A DNA stretch of 33,990 nt, taken from Lachnospiraceae bacterium (GTDB taxonomy: Bacteria > Bacillota > Clostridia > Lachnospirales > Lachnospiraceae). The notes beneath the pieces are model-generated. The model made no database searches. It was not told where the DNA came from and saw only the letters and a list, made by a program, of their open reading frames with translations. A program made the position numbers and the translations under genes. Position 1 is the first letter of the stretch. Each line of letters begins with the position of its first letter. Location: contig CAAFVW010000006.1 in the NCBI GenBank assembly GCA_900766575.1, positions 1 through 33,990 of the forward strand, in the 5' to 3' direction. This document shows, in pieces, positions 8,358-16,144 of this stretch.

Positions 8358-8923
8358 TCTATCTGCAATTATTTTTTAGTTTTCTTCAGATCGGAATGTT
8401 CAGTTTCGGCGGCGGTTATGCGGCAATGCCGCTGATCCAGGGGCAGGTGGTCACCGGACATGGGTGGCTTACGATGTCAGAATTCACTGACCTGATTACG
8501 ATATCCCAGATGACACCGGGACCGATTGCTGTGAATTCCGCTACTTTCGTGGGACTGAAGATTGCCGGTATCCCAGGAGCTATAGTAGCTACCGTGGGAT
8601 GTATTCTGCCATCCTGTATCATCGTGACGCTTCTGGCAAAATTATATTTGAAATACCGGACGATGGATCTGCTGCAGGGAATATTGAAATCCCTGCGTCC
8701 GGCGGTGGTGGCCATGATTGCATCCGCGGGAATCCTGATCCTGAAAAATGCGTTCTGGGGAAGTGGAGAAACGATTGCCCTGACGGAAACGCAGTGGAGT
8801 ATGGCAGTGATCTTCGGAATCTGTGTGATACTGCTTCGCAAGACGAAATGGAACCCTATCTGGGTCATGGTATTGGCGGGAATCCTGAAAGTTGGATTTT
8901 CTGTAATTGTAAATATTGCGTAA
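8354..8923 (+). CDS. Chromate-type transporter, second half-size subunit
   Basis: Second short-chain CHR protein, 189 aa, homologous to the first: FSFGGGYAAMPL near the N-terminus and SQMTPGPIAVNSATFVGLKI in the middle align with the matching blocks of the upstream subunit. Start and upstream stop overlap as ATGA, with AAAGGAGG eleven bases before the ATG, so the two are made in equal amounts. The pair probably forms an antiparallel dimer in the membrane, as proposed for paired CHR genes. A strong terminator lies only three bases past the stop. Confidence 0.9.
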   Translation: MIYLQLFFSFLQIGMFSFGGGYAAMPLIQGQVVTGHGWLTMSEFTDLITISQMTPGPIAVNSATFVGLKIAGIPGAIVATVGCILPSCIIVTLLAKLYLKYRTMDLLQGILKSLRPAVVAMIASAGILILKNAFWGSGETIALTETQWSMAVIFGICVILLRKTKWNPIWVMVLAGILKVGFSVIVNIA

Positions 8924-8925
8924 GA

Positions 8926-8957
8926 AAAACGAATCTGATTTTACAGGTTCGTTTTTT
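8926..8957 (+). terminator. Intrinsic terminator after CHR pair
   Basis: AAAACGAATCTG (8926-8937) pairs with CAGGTTCGTTTT (8944-8955), twelve pairs with one G-U. The loop is six bases and a run of six T closes the site. It ends the unit that includes the two membrane proteins and the CHR pair. Confidence 0.85.
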
Positions 8958-9006
8958 GGCAGTATGGAAAACAAATAACTCTGAAATGTCCGTGCACAAA
9001 ATACAC

Positions 9007-9035
9007 TTGCCTTTACAGTAAAAACACTATATAAT
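9007..9035 (+). promoter_or_regulatory. Promoter of sstT
   Basis: TATAAT at 9030-9035 lies 17 bases after TTGCCT at 9007-9012 (four of six -35 matches). The leader would run from about 9042 to 9099 and contains the short repeats GTGCAATGTA and GTGCATGTA, whose meaning is unknown. Confidence 0.6.
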
Positions 9036-9099
9036 AACGTACAGTGTGTGCAATGTAGTGCATGTATACATCAGAAAAAGGGAAAGAAGAGTGTAAAGT

Positions 9100-10323
9100 A
9101 TGAAGAAACTATTTGAAAAATGGAACAGCATCAGTCTGATCCTGAGAATTCTCTGCGGCCTGGTCATCGGTGTGATCTTAGGGCTTGTCGTACCGCAGGC
9201 AACCGGCATCGCTATCCTGGGTGATGTCTTTGTAGGAGCCCTGAAAGCAATCGCTCCGTTACTGGTATTTTTCCTGCTGATCAGTGCTCTGTGCCATGCG
9301 GGAAAAAGTCATGGCGGCATTATCAAGACGGTAATTGTTCTGTATATGTTCAGTACCTTCCTGGCATCTATCGTTGCAGTCATTGCCAGCAAGGCCTTCC
9401 CTGTGACATTGACTCTGGCAGATGCAGCTACGGATATGGCAGCGCCGGACGGTATCGTGGAAGTGTTGAAGACTTTACTTATGAATATGGTAGCCAATCC
9501 GGTATCCTCTCTGCTGAATGCCAATTATATCGGCGTTCTGTCCTGGGGTGTGATCATCGGTATCGGTATGAGAGCAGCAAACGATACCACCAAGAAAGTG
9601 CTGGATGATATTTCCAACGGTCTGTCCCAGGTAGTCAGCTGGATCATCAGCCTGGCTCCCTTCGGAATCCTGGGTCTGGTATTCAGCTCCATTTCCTCCA
9701 ATGGACTGGAAATCTTCACTGAGTATGGAAAACTTTTATTAGTACTGGTAGGTTCCATGCTGTTTATTTACTTTGTGACCAACCCGATCATTGTATTCTG
9801 GTGTATCCGCAAGAACCCGTATCCGCTGATCTTCAAGTGCCTGAAGAAGAGTGCCATTACCGCATTCTTCACCAGAAGCTCCGCAGCCAACATCCCTGTG
9901 AATATGAAGGCCTGTGAAGAGTGGGGCATGGACAAGGATACTTATTCCGTGACCATTCCTCTGGGTGCTACGATCAATATGGATGGTGCGGCAATTACCA
10001 TTACCGTAATGACCCTGGCAGCAGCTACCACACTGGGAATCCATGTGGATTTCCTGAGCGGTATTGTACTGAGCGTGCTGGCTACCTTTTCTGCCTGCGG
10101 TGCATCCGGTGTGGCAGGCGGTTCCCTGTTACTGATCCCCATGGCTTGTTCTCTGTTCGGCATTTCGAATGATATTGCCATGCAGATTGTAGGTGTCGGC
10201 TTCATCATCGGTGTGATCCAGGATTCTGTGGAAACTGCACTGAATTCCTCCTCCGACCTGCTGTTGTCTGCATCCGCAGAGTTCAGACAGTGGAGACTGG
10301 AAGGCAAAGAGATTAAGTATTAA
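9100..10323 (+). CDS. sstT: Serine/threonine:sodium symporter SstT
   Basis: Sodium-coupled serine/threonine importer of the dicarboxylate/amino-acid:cation symporter family, 407 aa, the usual length. The N-terminus (LILRILCGLVIGVILGLVVP) and the block LKAIAPLLVFFLLISAL are typical of SstT rather than of glutamate GltP proteins. The sodium-binding motif NMDGAAITI and the C-terminal helical-hairpin sequence FSACGASGVAGGSLLLIPMA are present. It stands alone between its own promoter and a perfect 12-bp terminator, with GGGAAAGAAG in front of the ATG. Confidence 0.9.
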   Translation: MKKLFEKWNSISLILRILCGLVIGVILGLVVPQATGIAILGDVFVGALKAIAPLLVFFLLISALCHAGKSHGGIIKTVIVLYMFSTFLASIVAVIASKAFPVTLTLADAATDMAAPDGIVEVLKTLLMNMVANPVSSLLNANYIGVLSWGVIIGIGMRAANDTTKKVLDDISNGLSQVVSWIISLAPFGILGLVFSSISSNGLEIFTEYGKLLLVLVGSMLFIYFVTNPIIVFWCIRKNPYPLIFKCLKKSAITAFFTRSSAANIPVNMKACEEWGMDKDTYSVTIPLGATINMDGAAITITVMTLAAATTLGIHVDFLSGIVLSVLATFSACGASGVAGGSLLLIPMACSLFGISNDIAMQIVGVGFIIGVIQDSVETALNSSSDLLLSASAEFRQWRLEGKEIKY

Positions 10324-10378
10324 GAGGTAAGAAAAAGGTGCATTGAAAGATGCCTGTTTAAAGAAGATGAAAGAGAAG

Positions 10379-10412
10379 GCGGGACAGTGAGAGATCACTG
10401 TCCCGCTTTTTT
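10379..10412 (+). terminator. Intrinsic terminator after sstT
   Basis: A perfect twelve-base stem, GCGGGACAGTGA (10379-10390) with TCACTGTCCCGC (10395-10406), has a GAGA tetraloop and six T at 10407-10412. This is one of the clearest terminators in the window. Confidence 0.95.
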
Positions 10413-10468
10413 GTGAGGAACCGGGGAAAAACAGTAATAATTTAGGACAAAAGCGGGGGGCGCGAGGG

Positions 10469-10497
10469 TTGACAGCGAAACAGAAAAAAAGTATCAT
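10469..10497 (+). promoter_or_regulatory. Promoter of hisS-aspS
   Basis: TTGACA (10469-10474) is followed after 17 bases by TATCAT (10492-10497). The leader to the hisS ATG at 10545 is only about 40 nt. There is therefore no room for the T-box that controls many tRNA synthetase genes in this phylum. Confidence 0.75.
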
Positions 10498-10544
10498 ATA
10501 TAAGATATTGAGAACTAAAAACAAGAGCGGAAGGGTAGAAGACC

Positions 10545-11807
10545 ATGGCACTTAGCAAGAAGCCCACAACGGGCATGAAAGATATCCTGCCGGAGGAGAT
10601 GCAGATCCGTGACTATGTCATCAGTGTGATCAAGGATACCTACGGCAAATTCGGCTTTACTTCCATTGAGACTCCCTGTGTGGAAAATATTGCGAATTTA
10701 AGCAGTAAGCAGGGCGGCGACAATGAGAAACTGATCTTTAAGATCTTAAAACGTGGAGAGAAACTGAATGTGGCTGCCGCGACCACCGAGGAAGAAGTGG
10801 TGGACAGCGGTCTGCGCTATGATCTGACGGTTCCTCTGGTACGTTATTATTCCAACAATGCGGCATCCCTGCCGTCTCCTTTCAAGGCATTGCAGATGGG
10901 TAATGTATGGAGAGCGGACAGACCCCAGAGGGGCAGATATCGTCAGTTTATGCAGTGTGATATTGATATTCTGGGAGAGCCCTCCAATCTGGCAGAGATC
11001 GAGCTGATCCTGGCGACCACCACGACACTGGGCAGACTGGGCTTCAAAAATTTCCAGATCCGTATCAATGAGCGTCGTATCCTGAAGGCTATGGCTGCTT
11101 ACAGCGGATTCCCCGAGGAATCTTATGACAGCGTATTCATTACCCTGGATAAGATGGACAAGATCGGTCTGGAAGGTGTGGAAGCGGAGCTTCTGGAGAA
11201 CGGTTTTGACAAGGCCTGCGTGGACAAGTATCTGGAACTGTTCAAGGGACTGGAGAGCGCCGAGGATGGAGTAGCATATCTGGCAGATACATTGGAAGGA
11301 TTTCTGGAGCCTGAGGTTGCGCAGAGCTTAAAAGAGATTATGGACAGTGTCAGGGCTACCAGAGCTTCTGAATTTGAAATCGTGTTCGATGCCACTCTGG
11401 TGAGAGGCATGTCCTACTATACCGGAACCATTTTCGAGATCGCCATGCCGGAATTCGGCGGCAGCTGCGGCGGTGGCGGCCGTTACGACAAGATGGTCGG
11501 AAAGTTTACCGGCAATGATGTCCCCGCCTGTGGATTCTCCATCGGATTCGAGCGTATTATCATGCTGCTCATGGAGAGAGGATTCAAGGTTCCCACCAGA
11601 CCGAAGCAGGTGGCGTATCTGATCGAAAAGGGTGTCAGCGGTGAGAGATTGTGTGAAGTGATCGCACAGGCGCAGGAAGCCCGTAAGGATGGCACGCAGG
11701 TGCTGGTAGCCCGCATGAATAAGAATAAGAAATTCCAGAAAGAGCAGCTGACCAAAGAAGGCTACGAAGAATTTGTGGAATTCTATAAAGAAGAATTAAA
11801 GAGATAA
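10545..11807 (+). CDS. hisS: Histidyl-tRNA synthetase
   Basis: Class II aminoacyl-tRNA synthetase that charges tRNA-His, 420 aa, cytoplasmic. The class II motifs are clear: motif 1 region around GFTSIETPCVE, motif 2 VWRADRPQRGRYRQFMQCDI, and motif 3 GFSIGFERI. The histidine-specific loop LVRGMSYYTGTIFE corresponds to the HisA/HisB signatures. The anticodon-binding domain is at the C-terminus (about 330-420). A purine-rich site (GGAAGGG) precedes the ATG. It is followed after 26 bases by aspS, a pairing common in Bacillota. Confidence 0.96.
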   Translation: MALSKKPTTGMKDILPEEMQIRDYVISVIKDTYGKFGFTSIETPCVENIANLSSKQGGDNEKLIFKILKRGEKLNVAAATTEEEVVDSGLRYDLTVPLVRYYSNNAASLPSPFKALQMGNVWRADRPQRGRYRQFMQCDIDILGEPSNLAEIELILATTTTLGRLGFKNFQIRINERRILKAMAAYSGFPEESYDSVFITLDKMDKIGLEGVEAELLENGFDKACVDKYLELFKGLESAEDGVAYLADTLEGFLEPEVAQSLKEIMDSVRATRASEFEIVFDATLVRGMSYYTGTIFEIAMPEFGGSCGGGGRYDKMVGKFTGNDVPACGFSIGFERIIMLLMERGFKVPTRPKQVAYLIEKGVSGERLCEVIAQAQEARKDGTQVLVARMNKNKKFQKEQLTKEGYEEFVEFYKEELKR

Positions 11808-11833
11808 AAGTAACAGACGAAGGAGCAAAAGTA

Positions 11834-13597
11834 ATGATTCAGTCCAGAACACATAACTGTAATGAACTTCGGATCGGCAACGTCGGTGAGAGAGTCACAC
11901 TGGTCGGCTGGTTCGAGAACATGAGAAAAGTCAGCAAAAATCTCGGCTTTGTCATTCTGCGTGATTTCTACGGAACCACACAGCTGGTAGTAGAGACCGA
12001 AGAAATGATGAATATCATGGATGGCATTAACAAGGAATCCACCATTTCCATCGAAGGCGTGGTACGAGAGCGTTCCAGCAAAAATGCCAATCTGCCCACC
12101 GGTGATATAGAAGTTGTACCCGACAAGATCGAGGTACTGGGAAAGTGTATCTACAATGCGCTTCCTTTTGAAATCAATCAGTCCAGGGATGCAGACGAGA
12201 ATGCCCGTCTGAAATACCGTTATCTGGATCTGAGAAATCCGAACATGAAGAAAAATATCGTGATGAGAAGCCAGATCGTGGCGGAACTGCGTCAGAGAAT
12301 GTATGCGTTGAATTTTATGGAGATCACCACTCCGATCCTGACCTGTTCTTCTCCTGAAGGCGCGAGAGATTATCTGGTGCCTGCGAGAAACCATCCCGGC
12401 AAGTTCTATGCGCTGCCGCAGGCTCCCCAGCAGTTCAAGCAGATCCTGATGGCATCCGGATTTGACCGTTATTTCCAGATCGCCCCCTGCTTCCGTGATG
12501 AGGATGCAAGAGCAGACCGTTCTCCCGGAGAGTTCTATCAGCTGGATATGGAGATGGCATTTGCTTCCCAGGAAGATGTCTTCTCTATCGTAGAGCAGGT
12601 ACTTCCTCCCGTATTTGAAAAGTATGGCATCTACAAGGAAGCTTCCAAGGCTCCTTTTGTGAGAATTCCTTATCTGGAAGCTATGGATAAGTACGGTTCC
12701 GATAAGCCGGATCTGCGTATTGATCTGGTGCTGACCGATGCCACCGAAGTAATGCAGGGCTGCGGCTTTGCTCCTTTTGAAGGACAGACTGTGAAAGCTA
12801 TCGTAGTAGACGGATTTACCGCTACCCGTAAACAGATTGATGCCATCTGTGCAGAGGTGGAAGTACAGACCGCACGTAAGGGCTTCTGGTTCCGTGTAGA
12901 TGAGAACGGTGAGTTCGTAGGCGGTATCTCCAAGTTTTTACAGGACCGCAAGGAAGAAGTAATCAAGGCACTTGGCCTTAAAAATGGTGATTTTGTAGGT
13001 CTTGCCGCAGGCAAGAAGCTGGAAGCGCAGAAGACCGCAGGTGTCTACAGAAAGCTGCTCGGTGCAGCCAGCGAGAAACATAGGAAGAAGGATTGCTACG
13101 AGTTCTGCTGGATCGTTGATTTCCCGATGTATGAGATCGGGGAAGAATCCGGTGAACTGGAATTCTGTCATAATCCGTTTTCTATGCCCCAGGGTGGTAT
13201 GGATGCGCTGAACAATCAGGACCCTCTGGAAATTCTGGCATACCAGTACGATCTGGTCTGCAACGGCGTGGAGCTGTCCTCAGGTGCCGTGAGAAACCAC
13301 GATCCCGAGATCATGATCAAAGCATTTGAACTGGTAGGCCTGGGCGAAGCTGATGTGAAGGCAAAGTTCCCCGCTATGTACAATGCATTCTGCTATGGAG
13401 CACCCCCCCATGCAGGTATTGCTCCCGGCGTTGACCGTATGATCATGCTGATCTGTGGTGAGGAAAGCATCCGTGAGATCATTCCGTTCCCTATGAACAA
13501 GAACGCAATGGATATCATGATGGGAGCACCGGGTACGGTAGAGCAGAAGCAGTTGGATGAACTGCATCTGGCAATCACCGCAAAGCCGGAAGAATAA
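11834..13597 (+). CDS. aspS: Aspartyl-tRNA synthetase
   Basis: Class II synthetase that charges tRNA-Asp, 587 aa, the bacterial size. In order it shows an N-terminal OB-fold anticodon domain (about 1-105), the first catalytic part with motif 2 (FQIAPCFRDEDARADRSPGE), a GAD insertion domain (about 280-420), and motif 3 (GIAPGVDRMIMLI) near 525-540. AAGGAG lies ten bases before the ATG. It is co-transcribed with hisS and closed by a terminator nine bases after the stop. Whether it is discriminating or also makes Asp-tRNA-Asn cannot be decided from the window; no gatCAB genes are present here. Confidence 0.96.
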   Translation: MIQSRTHNCNELRIGNVGERVTLVGWFENMRKVSKNLGFVILRDFYGTTQLVVETEEMMNIMDGINKESTISIEGVVRERSSKNANLPTGDIEVVPDKIEVLGKCIYNALPFEINQSRDADENARLKYRYLDLRNPNMKKNIVMRSQIVAELRQRMYALNFMEITTPILTCSSPEGARDYLVPARNHPGKFYALPQAPQQFKQILMASGFDRYFQIAPCFRDEDARADRSPGEFYQLDMEMAFASQEDVFSIVEQVLPPVFEKYGIYKEASKAPFVRIPYLEAMDKYGSDKPDLRIDLVLTDATEVMQGCGFAPFEGQTVKAIVVDGFTATRKQIDAICAEVEVQTARKGFWFRVDENGEFVGGISKFLQDRKEEVIKALGLKNGDFVGLAAGKKLEAQKTAGVYRKLLGAASEKHRKKDCYEFCWIVDFPMYEIGEESGELEFCHNPFSMPQGGMDALNNQDPLEILAYQYDLVCNGVELSSGAVRNHDPEIMIKAFELVGLGEADVKAKFPAMYNAFCYGAPPHAGIAPGVDRMIMLICGEESIREIIPFPMNKNAMDIMMGAPGTVEQKQLDELHLAITAKPEE

Positions 13598-13605
13598 AAT
13601 ATCGG

Positions 13606-13637
13606 GCTGTCGCGTGTACCTTGCGCGACAGCTTTTG
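13606..13637 (+). terminator. Intrinsic terminator after aspS
   Basis: GCTGTCGCG (13606-13614) pairs with CGCGACAGC (13624-13632), followed by TTTTG. The nine-base-pair GC-rich stem gives a confident call. Confidence 0.85.
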
Positions 13638-13694
13638 TATATTTGACGGATTATATACAGCAGGAGAATAAGAGACTGTAAGCAGGAGGAAAAT

Positions 13695-14375
13695 ATGTCG
13701 GTAGGACTATATATCTTACATCTGCATCCCGGAGAGGATGAGGGCAGGAAAACGTTTCTGCGAGAGGCAGCAAAGTGTGTGGATCCGGTGCGGTGTAAGA
13801 AAGCGGCACATCTGAAAAATATCCATGCAAAGAGCGCCTGCCTGGGAGCGGGAATGCTGTTGCAGAAGATGCTCTCAGATCTGCAAAATGGTGTGGAACT
13901 TACGGATACGGTTTTCCTGGAAGAAGAGGAACTTCTGACACAGCTGCAGGCCCCTCTGACGATCTCTTACAGATACAGTGAACACGGAAAACCTGAGATC
14001 ACGGATTTTCCGAAACACTTTAATCTGTCGCATTCCGGTGATTATGTTGTCTGTGCGGTAAGCGACCGTGAAGTGGGAGTGGATATCCAGAAATGGGTTC
14101 CGTTTCAAGAGCGGACGGCAGAACGATTTTTTGCACCGGAAGAATGGAAACTGTTGCAGAGCCTGCCTGCTAAGCAGCGTATGGAAATGTTCTACCGCTT
14201 ATGGACCAGAAAAGAAGCCTATGGCAAATATACCGGTCTCGGCCTCCAGAGTGCAGTGAGTGAGAATCTGTCGGGAGATGCGGAATGTGCCGGAAAACAG
14301 ATACGATTTCTGGAAATGCAGCTGGACGAGGAATATTCCATCGCTGTATGCGAGGGAGAAAACACCGGGAAATGA
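13695..14375 (+). CDS. 4'-phosphopantetheinyl transferase, Sfp type
   Basis: Enzyme that moves the phosphopantetheine arm of coenzyme A onto a serine of a carrier protein. At 226 aa it has the two-domain Sfp length rather than the short AcpS length. Diagnostic motifs are FNLSHSGDYVVCAV, then GVDIQKW with the magnesium-binding Asp130, and FYRLWTRKEAYGKYTG with Glu174 and the adjacent Lys. AGCAGGAGG precedes the ATG. Its stop lies just before, and overlaps a possible alternative start of, the ABC exporter that follows, so the three genes are probably one operon. Pairing of an Sfp enzyme with an exporter could point to a carrier-protein-made metabolite, but no synthase is in this window, so it may simply serve primary metabolism. 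Confidence 0.9.
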   Translation: MSVGLYILHLHPGEDEGRKTFLREAAKCVDPVRCKKAAHLKNIHAKSACLGAGMLLQKMLSDLQNGVELTDTVFLEEEELLTQLQAPLTISYRYSEHGKPEITDFPKHFNLSHSGDYVVCAVSDREVGVDIQKWVPFQERTAERFFAPEEWKLLQSLPAKQRMEMFYRLWTRKEAYGKYTGLGLQSAVSENLSGDAECAGKQIRFLEMQLDEEYSIAVCEGENTGK

Positions 14376-14386
14376 GGATTTTATTT

Positions 14387-16144
14387 ATGAAACGATTAAT
14401 GATCTATCTGAAAGATTACAAAAGGGAGTCCATTCTGGCACCGCTGTTTAAGCTGCTGGAAGCTTTCTTTGAACTGTTAGTTCCGTTAGTCATGGCAAAT
14501 ATCATTGACTACGGTATTTCCAATCAGAATATGGGCTATATCGGGAAAATGGGTCTGTGCCTGCTGCTGTTGGGCGTGGTGGGACTGGCTTCGTCCATTA
14601 CGGCACAGTTTTTCGCCGCAAAGGCTGCGGTGGGATTTTCCACAAAACTGCGCCAGGCGCTGTTTAACCATATTGAGGATCTGAGCTTTACCGATATTGA
14701 TAAAGCGGGAACGTCTACCATGATTACCCGTATGACCAGTGATGTGAACCAGGTACAGTCCGGTGTGAATATGACACTGCGCTTGTTCCTGCGTTCCCCG
14801 ATCATCGTATTCGGTGCTATGATCATGGCATTTACCATTGATGTGAAGTGTGCACTGATTTTCGTAGTGGCCATTCCTCTGTTGTCTATCGTTGTATTCG
14901 GCATCATTTTGTCTACGATCCCGATGTACAAAAAAGTACAGGCGAAACTGGACCAGGTGCTGGGGATCACCAGAGAGAATCTGACCGGTGTACGTGTTAT
15001 CCGTGCATTCCATCAGGAAGACAAGGAAGAAGAACGTTTCCGGGAGAACAACGAAGCATTGTCTACACAGCAGATTTTTGTAGGCAAGATCAGTGCCTGC
15101 ATGAACCCTGTGACCTATGTGATCGTAAATGCAGCCATCGTGGCACTGATTTATACCGGAGCCGTGCAGGTGAATATCGGCAATCTAAGCCAGGGCGAAG
15201 TCGTAGCCATCATCAACTATATGAACCAGATTCTGGTGGAACTGGTGAAGCTGGCCAACCTGATCGTGACTATGACCAAGGCGTTGGCGTGTGCAGAACG
15301 TGTGGCCAGCGTATTTGAAATCGGTGCGGATGCAGCAGAAGCTGAGAAGAAAGCTGTTCTGGATCACAGTATTGCCGCAAAGGTGGATGAGAAGGCGCCG
15401 TTCCTGAATTTCAACCATGTATCCCTGACCTATCAGGGAGCGGGAGCACCGACCCTGCAGGATATGAATTTCACGGTGAACCGTGGGGATACCGTAGGTA
15501 TCATCGGAGGAACCGGTTCCGGCAAGACCTCTCTGGTGAATCTGATCCCCAGATTCTATCCGGCTACGGAAGGTGGGATTCTTTTAGAGGGCAGAGACAT
15601 CAAGACCATGAGTGATGAGGAACTGCGCAGCCGGATCGGCGTCGTACCGCAGAAGGCGGTTCTGTTCAAGGGAACGATCCGCAGTAACTTAAAATGGGGC
15701 AAACCGGACGCTACGGAAGAAGAGATGTGGAAAGCACTGGAACTGGCACAGGCAGCGGAAGTCGTAGAGGGCAAGGCAGGAAAACTGGATGCGATCGTAG
15801 CACAGAACGGCAAGAACTTCTCCGGCGGACAGAGACAGCGTCTCACCATTGCAAGAGCTTTGGTCAGAAATCCGGAGATCCTGATCCTGGATGACAGTGC
15901 ATCGGCACTGGACTATGCAACGGATGCAAAATTGCGTGCGGCATTGCGTACCCTGGAAAATAAGACCACAACCTTTATCGTATCCCAGCGAGCTTCCACG
16001 ATCCGCCATGCGGACAAGATCATCGTGTTGGATGACGGTGAGATGGCAGGCGTGGGAACCCATGAAGAATTGTTAAAGAACTGTACTGTATATCAGGAAA
16101 TCTATTATTCCCAGTATCCTGAGCAGAGAGGAGGTGTTCAGTAA
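14387..16144 (+). CDS. ABC exporter subunit with degenerate ATP site
   Basis: Half-transporter of the type I exporter fold, six spans then an ATPase domain, about 585 aa. I use the ATG at 14387 (GAGG eight bases upstream), because MKRLMIYLKDYKRE is the usual start of this family. An alternative ATG at 14372 overlaps the upstream stop. Walker A GGTGSGKTS and signature FSGGQRQRL are intact. The catalytic Glu after Walker B is replaced by Asp503 (ILILDDSASALD), and the switch His is replaced by Gln534 (IVSQRAST). This is the degenerate partner seen in heterodimeric exporters such as BmrC/D and TM287/288. It partners with the next gene, which overlaps its stop as TAATG. The exported substrate is unknown. 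Confidence 0.9.
   Translation: MKRLMIYLKDYKRESILAPLFKLLEAFFELLVPLVMANIIDYGISNQNMGYIGKMGLCLLLLGVVGLASSITAQFFAAKAAVGFSTKLRQALFNHIEDLSFTDIDKAGTSTMITRMTSDVNQVQSGVNMTLRLFLRSPIIVFGAMIMAFTIDVKCALIFVVAIPLLSIVVFGIILSTIPMYKKVQAKLDQVLGITRENLTGVRVIRAFHQEDKEEERFRENNEALSTQQIFVGKISACMNPVTYVIVNAAIVALIYTGAVQVNIGNLSQGEVVAIINYMNQILVELVKLANLIVTMTKALACAERVASVFEIGADAAEAEKKAVLDHSIAAKVDEKAPFLNFNHVSLTYQGAGAPTLQDMNFTVNRGDTVGIIGGTGSGKTSLVNLIPRFYPATEGGILLEGRDIKTMSDEELRSRIGVVPQKAVLFKGTIRSNLKWGKPDATEEEMWKALELAQAAEVVEGKAGKLDAIVAQNGKNFSGGQRQRLTIARALVRNPEILILDDSASALDYATDAKLRAALRTLENKTTTFIVSQRASTIRHADKIIVLDDGEMAGVGTHEELLKNCTVYQEIYYSQYPEQRGGVQ

Noticed and set aside
10498..10544. T-box riboswitch expected before hisS
   Set aside because: The promoter leaves only about 40 nt of leader, and no specifier loop or antiterminator bulge is visible.
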